From assembly GCF_026151205.1 (NCBI RefSeq), contig NC_087076.1, positions 5,074,902-5,138,901 of the forward strand: a stretch of DNA of 64,000 nucleotides. The letters are read 5' to 3'. The stretch's first letter is position 1. The number at the start of each line of letters is the position of its first letter. Both the position numbers and the translations under genes were made by a program. Positions 10,546-20,900 of this stretch are shown here, piece by piece. The notes under the pieces are model-generated. The model was not told the origin of the DNA and ran no database searches. It saw only the letters and a list, made by a program, of their open reading frames with translations. Source of the DNA: Bolinopsis microptera. Its lineage: Eukaryota > Ctenophora > Tentaculata > Lobata > Bolinopsidae.

Positions 10546-12324
10546 TAAGGATTTTTTTTTACAAATGTCTCAGACCATAGCAAGATCTGTGAATTTTAGC
10601 AGAAGACCCACTCGACAGCGCCAATTTGCGCATTTATTATCCCAAGCCCGATACCCACTTTGCGCTCCCTATTATATTAACATCTCGTAAACGTCATAAT
10701 GAAGGTTCCTTTATTCAGTTTAAAGATTAAGTTTTTTTCGATTCTCGGCACGTAGCGCCGACACGACACGTAGCCGGTGCGAAGCTTACTTTGGTTGGCT
10801 AGGATGGGGGGAAGGCGCAGCCGCCCCAGAAATATTTGTGAGAAGTATGTGATTTAGACGACAATTGGCTAAAGAAATTATTAGGACAGTAATAATCAGA
10901 CATCACAATAATGACAAATTTGGGGGGCTAGGGGTGCGCCGCCCTGGCCATCGAATATTTTTGAGAAATAGGGTGTTCCAGACGACAATTGTAGACAGCA
11001 ATAATCAGAGCATACAATAATAGCAAGTTTGTGGCGGGGGTGGGTGGGGGGGGGGGCGCAACCCCCGTGAAACTTTTGATAAATAGGGTGATTCAGACTA
11101 CATTTGCAATAAAAGAAATTTGTAGGAGAGCATAATCAAACCACAAATATATAAAGTTTGGTTGGCAAGGGGAGCGACCCTCCAGGAAAATTTTTGAAAA
11201 TAGGGTGATAAACTGCATTTGGCATTAAAAGAAATTTTGGTGGATAGTAATAATCAGACATCACAAAATATCAAGTTGGGGGGCCGGGGGGGGTGGGGTT
11301 GCGACAGCCCCCAGAAAATTTTGAGAAATATATGTGTTTTAGACGACATTTGGCATTAAAGAAATTTGAGGACAAATAATCAGACATCACCATAATCTAA
11401 TAATACCAATTGGAGGCAGGGGGGCGCACCCCCCGAAAATATTTGAGAAAATAGGGTGAATTCAGACGACATTAGGCAATTAAAGAAATTAGTAGGGCAT
11501 AAAATCCTGAACATTAGACAATAATAAAATTTGGATTGGCTAGGGAGGGGCTGGGGGGCGCAGCCAATCAGAAAATTGTTGAGAAATTATGTGTTTTTTA
11601 GACGACATGTTAGTCATTAAAGAAATTTGTAGGACAGTAATTAAATCAGACAATCCACAATAATAAGTTTGGAGGCTAGGGCAGCGCATCCCTGCCTTCG
11701 GAACATTTTGAGAAAAAGGTGTAACCAGACGACATTTGTGGGACACAATAATCAGACCTAACAATAAGACAAGTTGGTGGTCTGGGGGTTGGCGCAGAAA
11801 ATAAACAGACATCACAAAAATATAAAGATTGGGTGACTGGTGGGGGGGGGGCGCAGCCCCAAGAAAATTTTTTTAGAAATTATTTGTTTTAGAGACGACA
11901 TTAGGCAATTAAAGATAGTGTAGGAAGCGGCGATAATACAAATTTGGGTGCAGTTTCCCCCTGAAATTTTTGAGAAATAGGTGTTCCAGACGACATTTGG
12001 TGAGACAGCAATGAATCACCAGTACAATAATACAAGATTGGTGTCAGGCTGGGGGGGAGCGCTTGATAATAATCATGACATCAAATAATATAAAGATGGG
12101 GGAACTGGGGGGGGGGGGGGGGGGCGCAGCCCGCCCAATAAAATTTTTTAGAAATATTTGGTTTTAGACACATTAGGCATTAAAAAATTTGTAGGAGCGG
12201 CGAAAATACAAAGTTGGGTGCACCCCCGGAAAAATTTTTTGAGAAATATGGAGATTTCAGACGACATATTGTCATTAAAATTTGTTAATATTTCAACATC
12301 ACAAAAATACAAAGTTGGGGGGAT
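10546..12324. repeat. Module B1: leader plus 14 units of a ~120-bp G/C-hairpin repeat
   Basis: Starts with TAAGG plus a T-run, then a leader of about 250 bases with conserved landmarks ATGTCTCAGACC, GCCCGATACCCAC, CATAATGAAGGTTCC and CGGCACGTAGCCG. Fourteen units follow, each with CAGACGACATT, GGCATTAAAGAAATTTG, AATAATCAGACATCAC and a G-run, a GCGCAGC core, a C-run, then GAAAATTTTTGAGAAAT. The G-run, GCGCAGC core and C-run can fold on themselves. Units 9 and 12 are shortened: the G-rich part runs straight into AATAATCAGACATCAC. The same order and the same two short units recur in B2-B4. Confidence 0.93.
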
Positions 12325-12557
12325 AGGGTGGAACTCAGTCTACTTGGTCACATTGAATAAGACTTATTGTATGGGGGATGGATTTGGGAATAATTTACGA
12401 AATGCTAAAGACGATTTGACCTGTTGCGTGTCTGTTTATCAAACATACATAGAACACAGCCCACTTACCAGCGAAGACCATTGCATGGGGACTAGGGCTT
12501 ATTTTTTTGGGGTTCAATTATTTATTTTTTTCCGGGCTTCCCCCATGCTACGTGTTC
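12325..12557. other. Module C1: ~0.2-kb spacer
   Basis: Single-copy within the repeat unit. Conserved landmarks are GGAACTCAGT, CACATTGAATAAGTACATA, CGATTGCCTGTCGTGTCG and CAGTCATAAACACAGCCCAC, ending with a T-rich stretch and CCGGGGTCTTCCCC (a GGGG/CCCC hairpin). A 142-codon frame crosses B1 and C1 here, but indels break it in C2-C4. Confidence 0.8.
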
Positions 12558-15500
12558 TGCATTCTAGTTGCCGACCCCACTATTAGAGTGGCAGACTCAA
12601 CATTTAGGTTTGCCAGACCCACTATTCTTAGAGTCCAGACCCACAATTCTGGTTTCCATATCCTCATATTCTAGTTCATAGACCCCCAATTTGGTTGACA
12701 GAGTGAAGGAATTACCAAATCTGGTTGCCGAGATTCACTCTTCCTAGAGAGGAGACCCACTCTTCTAGTAGGTACTGAGTCAAACCGCACTAGTTCTAAA
12801 ATGCAGACCCACCATTCTAAGCCAGAACCCACTCTCTTCTGAGGCGAAGAACCTCCCATTCTGGTTGCCACCCCACTCTTCTAGAGAGTAGACCGACCAA
12901 TCCGATTGCCGACCCACATCTTGAGTGAAACACCCACATTTCGGGTTGCCGACCCACTAGTCTAGACTCTAGACCCAGACGGCCGCATTCTGGTTGCCAT
13001 ATATCCTGTATCTAGTTTAACCCCCAATTCTGGTTGAACACTTGACAGAGTGTATGACTTACCATTCTGGTTGCCAGACCCACTCATCTAGAGTGGAAGA
13101 CCCCACTATTCTAGAATTCTACCCACCGATTCTTGGTGCCAGACCCACTCTTCCTAGTAAGAAGACCCCACTAAACAGAAATCCTGACCCACCTATACTT
13201 GTTTCCAGACCCACTACCCTAAGGCAGACCCACCATTCTGATTGCCAGACTCACTCACTTGATTCCCTAAATTGCCGACCATATTCTGGTGCCAGACCCA
13301 CTCATAAAGATTGCAGACACACCAATCTAGTTGCCAGACCCACGTCTACTAAAGTGTAACCCACCTATTATTCCTAGAAAGACCCACCTTTCGGGTTTGT
13401 CAGACCTCACCTTCAAGGGTTCGTACACCCACCATTCTGGTTGCCAGACCCAACTTCTTAGATTGCAGACCCACCATTCCAGCTGCCAACCCTCTCATCT
13501 CCAAGTCAGACCCACTACTCTGGTTGTCAGACACCAATTCTTCAAGGGTGTAGCTTACACCCACACATTCTGGTTTGCCATACCAACTTCTAGATTGCAG
13601 ACCCACCATTCCAGCGGCCAGAACCGCACCACTCGGTGGTCCAGACCCACTCTCAAGGGGTACCCCGGGTTTTGTTTTAAAAAAACACCCACCATTCTGG
13701 TTGCCAGACCAACTCCAGAATTGCAGACCCACCATTCCAGCTGCCAGAACCCACTTCTTCTCAATGCATATCTACCACTCTGTTGGTCATACTCCACACT
13801 TAAAGGGTGCAGACTGCAGTACCGACCGTTCTGGTTGCCAGACCCAATAGAAGATTGCAGACCCTACAATCTAGCATGCCAAACCCACTCTTCTCAATGC
13901 AGACCACCACTCTTGGTTGTCAGACCCACACTTGATCCTTGAAGCCTGAAGGTGGTGCAGACCCACCATTCTGGTTGTTATAAACCAACTTACTAATTGC
14001 AGACCCCACACCATTCCAGCTGCCAAGACCCACACATCATTCCAAGAGGCAGATCTACCACTCAGGTTGTCAGGAACCCAAACCCACTTCTTTAACCTAA
14101 GGTGCAGACCCCACCAATCATGTAGCCATAGAACCCACTCTAATTTGCAGTAACCCCACCATTCTAGCCTTGCCCAGAGAAACCGCACTTCTAGAATTGC
14201 CGACCCAACATTCTACTTCTAAAGCTTGCCGATAACCCACTCTTCTCAAGTGCAGACCCACCACAACCTGCGGTTTTCATACCACTCTTCAAGGGTGCAG
14301 GGACCCACCACTTTTATCTGGTTTGCAGCCCCTCATCAAGTGACGTACACCCACCTTTCTGGTTGCCGAGACCCACTTCTCAAGATTGCATACCCAGCCA
14401 TTCCAGCTGCCAAGACCCACTCGTCTCAAGTTTCAGAACCCACCACGGTTCGGGTGTCAGACCCACTCATTTTCAAGGGTTGTTCGAACACACCACTATT
14501 CTTTGTTCCTGGTTGCCATACCAACTGAATAGATTGCAGGTCCCACCCTAGTTCCAAGCAGTCTCAGATGAGTGGCAGATGAACCCACTCTTCTCCAAGT
14601 CCATACCACACCATTCTGTTGTCAGAGAAGGACCACCACTCTAAAAGGTTGAACGCCTCCACCCACAGCCCCCGCCTTCAACAACCATTTAGCGGCCAAA
14701 ACCACCCCACGCTTCTCTCTCAAGTGCAGACCTCCCCCACAACATTCCAAACTTCATGGTTTGCCGACCCCACTCTTCTAGAGTGAAAGTGACCTCATTA
14801 TTCTCGATGCTGATTTCCACAATTCTGGTTGCTAGAAAGAAGAAGATAACCAACTCCTAGATTGCAAGGCAGACAACCCCAAACCATTGCAATATCCATA
14901 GCCCGCCATATATAAAGAAGACCCCCCCACTCATTCTCCATGCCAATTACTCCCACCATTCATGTTTGAGTCGCACAGACGCCCACGTCAACCTCGTTAA
15001 GACCTCTTATCTCGAATGAGATCTCCCCAATTCTGGTTGCATTGCTATACCAACTTCTAACTTCTAATTGGCAGACCCTAAAGACTCCGACACCTCCAGG
15101 AACCATGCAGCGAAAGCAGACCCCATCCAACCTTACTAGATTTGCATACGGACCACAGCGGAATCCCCAACTCAGACTGATAATGCAGGGACCCACCAAT
15201 CTTATTTCCCTGTCATTCCAACATTACCAGGCCGCAAGAACCACCCTACTTCCCCCGACTCTTTCTCAAAGTGCAGAACCCCACCCACCATTCTGGTTGT
15301 CATACCCACATCATTAAACCTTCACAATGGTGTCGACGCCCAACAATATATAATTCAGGTTAACAAAGAACCCCCACCATCCCCTAGATTTGCATATGCA
15401 TACCCAAAAGCCCACCCACCATTCCCAACTGCCTATATTGCATACATGAACCTAACGAACTTCGCCCGCCACACCATTCACCGCTGCCTAGAGTATTAAC

Positions 15501-15692
15501 TCACCGCACTATACACATTGCCCAAACCAAAACCCCCACCACACCACTCAGATGTCCAGACCACGCTTAAGGGTAACAGACCCATCATTCTGGAATGCCA
15601 GAACCCACTCATTCTATTCTAGATTGCAGACCCACCATTCTAGCGGCCAGTCCCACTCTCCGCAAGTGCAGAACCCACCACTCTAAAGCAAC
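12558..15692. repeat. Module D1: diverged 21-bp minisatellite, inflated copy
   Basis: Roughly 21-bp units that begin CAGACCCAC and end in types such as CATTCTGGTTGC, TCTTCTAGAGTG, CATTCCAGCTGC, TCTTCTCAAGTG, CACTCTGGTTGT and TCTTCAAGGGTG. The types follow a fixed order that recurs in D2-D4. Spliced-in landmarks are an ATATATCC segment near 13000 and a CTTGATCCTTGAAGCCTGAA segment near 13930. D1 is about 0.5 kb longer than D3 and D4, and nearly all the excess lies in 14,560-15,560, where extra bases are scattered among recognisable units. Confidence 0.92.
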
Positions 15693-15968
15693 AGGGGGTG
15701 AAATAATATCAACAAATGGGTCCGAAATAACAAATACACAAAATAAATTCCGAACCCTCCACGTGTGTGTGGCTGGTTGGCACTAACGGGTGGTGGTTCC
15801 ACTTGTTTATAGTACAAAGGTTGTGGGCCTTGCCAACGTCAAAGTTCCCATAGGAACCAACATGGAAGACATCACAACAGCCTAACCAGCGCACCAGAAA
15901 TTTCTCTTTCCGATATTCAGTGTTACAAGAATAGTAACACACACAAATGACTAAACATTGGACAATCC

Positions 15969-16010
15969 TTTGATTACGATAAGCTCTAGAGAGCTACTAA
16001 ATCACCGAGG
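15969..16010. repeat. E1 copy of conserved long hairpin
   Basis: Degraded copy of the palindrome whose consensus arm is CTGGTGATTTAGTAGCTCT. The right arm GAGCTACTAAATCACC is intact here; the left arm carries an indel and substitutions. Confidence 0.75.
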
Positions 16011-17773
16011 AAATTCTCATACAGCTTTCAGTCCATCGAAGTACCCACCACAGAGCTAAGGATTCAATCGCTATCCTGACAACAAGACAACACTGATATT
16101 GAGAGTCCAGGGCACTTCCTCCCTCCAGTAACCATCTTTTCAGGTCATTTCCAGTTAAAACCCGTAATGCGTAAGGCTGGACACACGCTAAGACACAGCG
16201 CGTGCTAAGACAGCATTAGGGATTTAAAATCTGACTACGAGGACACACTGATAGCTGAGAATTCCCCTGACACTTCTCTCCATAACCACTTTTCAGGACT
16301 CGTTAGCATTGGCCACACTCTTCATTGAAGTGTTACTGACGGCTCTAACAATCATCTAGTAGCAGCATAGTTAGACTGACAAAACCCATACTGGTTCATT
16401 CAGTGTTCTACGCGAAGAATCTCAAACACTCGAAGAACAGTTTCATACTGGACCTCCTGCAGAGCTTCTTTTTCACAGCCTGCCCCATTGACACGGGACC
16501 CTTAGATCTACAGTACCCTGGGGGAGCATAGCTCACTAAGCATAGTGGACCTATAGTTCTGAGACGCAAAGCTAACCGGATCAGAGATAAACATCTATGC
16601 AATGCATAGTAGGGATGCGAAATAGAACATACAATGTTTATCGAAGCAATAACTTCCAATCTTTTGATTCCTTTTTTTTTAGCTCGACGATACATGGTAA
16701 CAGTTTCATGACTGACATTCCTCCTGTCAGGTTAATTGAGGAAATCATACCGCTATTTGCGTTATTACATGGCAAGTATCTGGACTTATGATAACTTAGA
16801 TCTCCATCAACATAAATTCCTCCATATACCCAGCTGCATTTAAAGTAAAAGCGCTTAACAGCACCAGTTTTTAACTCCAGATCGATCTGAACATCTCAGA
16901 CCACGTCACAATGGTAATTCCACATCGAGATGACTTCGTCGCAGACATTAAGGAGTATACGGTAAAGAACTACGAAGAATTCGCAAGGGACGATCAATCC
17001 AATCATCAACCCCATAGGACCAGGAACCCTTCCTCCCAAATAGCCAGAAAAAACACTCCAGTGGACAAAGGAACTTCCCACTTGTGATGTTCCTCCACAA
17101 ATTAAATACAGGAACTTTTATTTTTCTGGAACACACATCAGATGCTAACATGGACGCAATTCAGAATAGGTCATCAGCCCACTAGTTTTATTTACAGAAC
17201 GTGGCAAACAACGTCAACTTCATACGCAAGATTGCAACACTGTTTCGGATAACAGCAACATCCCGCACCTCCTCTACTAGTGCAAAAAAAATCCAGATCA
17301 TGACGTCAGAATTAGAATAATTGGTAAACTCTACCTAAAACACCAGTAAACTACATCATATCTTCAATATTGATGGAACAGTCGACAAGACAGGATAGGG
17401 AAAGACTCTTTTGGGTAACCTCCCTTGGATTCTTCAACCAAGAACTTCGCTAAAACCCATACTAGGAACTCACAAAACCATAAGCCCATCTCCCATAGAG
17501 ACATATCTCCCAGCTTTGACCTTGCTCGTAAGTCCGCTTGTCTACCCGCAGAATTACTACAACGAAAGTGGGTTTGCTCTGAGACAGTACGTGACAGCTT
17601 CAAGACTCCAGGGTTCTGTGCAGTTGATATTTATTATTAAATATTTCGTAAATACTTTGGGGAGTCCAGGCGAGCACTAGAGAGTTGCCATTCGTGGGCA
17701 ACGGTGAGAAGGCCTCCATCTTTACGTAAGAGCCAGAAACCGTTGACCCAAACAGAGAGCGATAGAATATCAC

Positions 17774-17779
17774 AATAAA
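17774..17779 (+). promoter_or_regulatory. AATAAA polyadenylation-like signal, E1
   Basis: AATAAAGATTGTTTAATTTT follows a GA-rich tract and is kept in all four E copies. It could end a plus-strand transcript, but no transcript is shown. Confidence 0.3.
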
Positions 17780-17821
17780 GATTGTTTAATTTTGCAAAAA
17801 TTTCTCGTCATGTGACAACCT

Positions 17822-17857
17822 TCCCACCCGCCCTCAACCCCTACCCCTCCCCCCCTA
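17822..17857 (-). other. G-quadruplex-prone strand, E1
   Basis: The plus strand has six or more C-runs of 3-7 separated by 1-3 bases, so the minus strand matches a G-quadruplex pattern. Present at the same place in each E copy. Confidence 0.6.
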
Positions 17858-17949
17858 AAAAACTCATCGATTTTGCTCCCGCTAACATGATTTTTTCTGA
17901 AAATTTTTGTCAGCAGATCATAAATATAGCCAATATGTAAAAAAAAAAA

Positions 17950-20900
17950 CCTTAGGATACAGATATTGTTAGCTAGTACCATAACTCAGACACACGCTCT
18001 ACTCAAAACTGGATAACAGATTATTGTTAGCATTGTACCATACACAGAACAAAAGCGCTCTACTCTAAACTGGATGACAGATATTGTTAGCTTTTACCAT
18101 ACTCCAACGACAGTGCACTTTGCTCTAAACTGGGATACAGATCTTGTTTAGCTTGTACCATAAAAAAAAACTCCATACTACAATCGCACTACACTAAACT
18201 GGATCTACAGAAAATTGTTAGCTTGTACCAGACTCAGATCGTACCGCGCTCTACTACTCTAAACTGGATACCGATATTGTTTACTGTACCTACCACAGAC
18301 GACAGCGTCTCTAGCACTACGCTAGGATACAGATATTGTTATCTTGTACCTACTCAACACAGCGCTTCTACTCTAAACTGGAATACAGATATTGTTAGCT
18401 TTTTACCATACCTCAGAACGACAGCGCTCTACTCTAAACTGGATATCAATAATGTATAGCTTGTACCATACTCATACTAACACGCTCTACTGTAAACTGG
18501 GATACAGATAATGTTGTAGCATGTACCATACACTGACGACAGCGCTCTAACACTAAACTGGGATATTCAGATATTGTTAGCTTGTACCATACTCAGACGA
18601 CAGTCTCTAACTAAACTGGGATACAGAATATTGTTCGCTTGATACATACTCAGACGACAGGCGCTCTACACAAAACTGATACAGATGAGTTGTTAGCTGT
18701 ACCATACTCGAGACGACAGCGCTCTACTCTACACTGGGATACAGATAATGTTAGCTTGTACCATACTCGCTGACGAAAGCGCTCTACCTCTAAACTGTTA
18801 TACAGATAATTTTAGCATTTTGCCATACTCAGACACAGTTCTCTTCTCTAAACTGGGATACAGATATTGTTAGCTTGTACCATACTCAGACGACAGCGCT
18901 ACTACTGATAAACTGGGATACAGAGATATGTTAGCTTGTACCATACTCAACGACAGCTCTTCAAACTTTACTCTAACTGGGATACACATATTGTATAGCT
19001 TGTAACCATACTCCAGACGACAGCGCTCTACAGCTCTAAAACTGGGATACACATCTGGTAAGCTTGTACCATACTCAGACGACAGCGCTCTACTCTAAAC
19101 TGGTGAATACACATATTGTTAGCTTGTACCATAACAACTCACAACGACCAGAGCTCTAAACCTAAGAACTTGGGGAAACAGATATTGTTAGCTTGTACCA
19201 AACTCAGACGAACAGCGCTCTACTCTAAACTGGGATACACATATTGTTACTTGTACCATACTCAGACGACAGTGCTCTACTCTAACTGGGATACAGATAG
19301 TGTTATCTTGTACCATATACCATACGACAGCGCTCCTACTGTAAACTGGATACAGATATTGTTACCATTGAACCATACTCATAACGACAGCGCTCTACTC
19401 TAAACTAGGATCAGATATAGTTATTTGTACCATACTCAGACGACAGCGCGTCAACACTAAACTGGGATACAGATATTGTTAGCTTGTACCGATACTCATG
19501 ACTACAGCGCTCTACTGAAAACTGGGATACAGAGTATGTATGCTTGTACTAAACATACTCAGACGACAGCGCACTACTCAAGACGGGGATACGGATATTG
19601 TTAGCTTGAAACCATACTCAGAAGACAGTGCTCTACCTCTAAACTGGATAACAATTCAGATATTTGTTAGCTTGTACCATACTCAACACGACAGCGCTCT
19701 ACTCTAAACTGGATACAGATCATGTTAAGCTTGTTACCAGTACACAAAAAACGACAGTGCACTACTCTAAACTGGGAATACAGATTTTGTTAGCTAGTAC
19801 CAACTCAACACAGCGCTCTACTCTAACCAGGATAACAGCTATTGTTAGCTTGGTGCCATACTCAACGACAGCGGTCTACTCTAAACTGGTATACAGATAT
19901 ATTGATATCTTGTACCATACGCAGACGACAGCGCTCTACACTAAAAACTGGGATACAGATATTGTTTAGTGAACCAACCTCAGACGACAGCGCTCTACTC
20001 TACACTGGTATACAGATATTGTTAGCATGTACCATACTCAGTACCGACAGCGCACTACTCAAAACTGGGATAACAGATATGTTAGCTTGTACCCATACTC
20101 AGACACAGCGCTCTACTCAAAAACTGGGATACAGATATTGTTAGCTTTACCATACACAGACGACAGTAATTTTGTTATCTACTCTAACGGATACAGATAT
20201 TGTTAGTTGTACCATACTCAGACGACAGCGCACATCTCTAAACTGGGATACAGATAATGCAATGCTTGAACCATAACAGACGACCGGCGCTCTACTCTAA
20301 ACTGGATACAGATATTTTAGCTTGTACCATACTCAGACGACAGGCGCACTACACTAAACTGGGATACAGATAATGTTAGCTTGTACCATACTCAGACGAC
20401 AGTGCTCTACTCTAAACTAGGATACAAGATATTGTAGCTAGTACCATACTCAGAACGACAGTCGCTCTAACTCTAGACTGGTATACCAGATATTGTTAAG
20501 CTTGTACCATACTCAACGCAGCGCACTACTCTAAACTGGGATACCAGATAATGTTAGCTGGTACCATACTCAGACGAAGCCTCTACCCTAGAACTGGATA
20601 CAGATATTGATTAGCTTGTAAACCATACTCAGACGACACGCTCTACTCTAAACCTGGCTACAGATATAGTAAGCTTTTTACCATACTCAGAACGACAGCG
20701 CCTCTAATACTCAAAACTGGTATACCAGATAATGGTTAGCTTGTACCAACTCAGACGACAAGCGCTCTGACTGTAAAACTGGGATACAGGAAATTTGTTA
20801 GCTGTACCATACTCAGACGACAGCGCTTACTCTAACTGGGATACGACATATTGTAGTTGTAACTCAACGTCAGAACTGACAGTGCTCTACACTAAACTTG

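Larger units (their letters stand above)
15693..17949. other. Module E1: ~2.2-kb linker, non-satellite
   Basis: Starts GGTGAATAATATCAACAAATGG (less its last two bases) and ends in an A-run followed by CCTTAGG. No frame stays open across the four copies and no protein domain is recognisable. It holds a conserved hairpin (about 15,969), an internal duplication (16,074-16,145 against 16,231-16,299), several smaller hairpins such as GAGCATAGCTC and AGCAGAGCTGCT followed by T5, an AATAAA and a C-rich G-quadruplex strand near the end. It may be the ancestral single-copy core of the unit. Function unknown. Confidence 0.75.

Noticed and set aside
10546-12324. Rho-independent terminators (G/C stem then T-rich)
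   Set aside because: The G-run, GCGCAGC and C-run recur 14 times as part of a eukaryotic-type tandem repeat; a bacterial terminator reading makes no sense here.
12158-12586. 142-codon plus-strand open frame over B1 and C1
   Set aside because: The same sequence in C2, C3 and C4 carries indels and stops in this frame, and the first half translates satellite sequence.
15693-17949. E linker as a ribosomal gene or rDNA spacer
   Set aside because: No stretch resembling 18S, 5.8S, 28S or 5S rRNA is visible, although the 13-kb tandem layout invites the idea.
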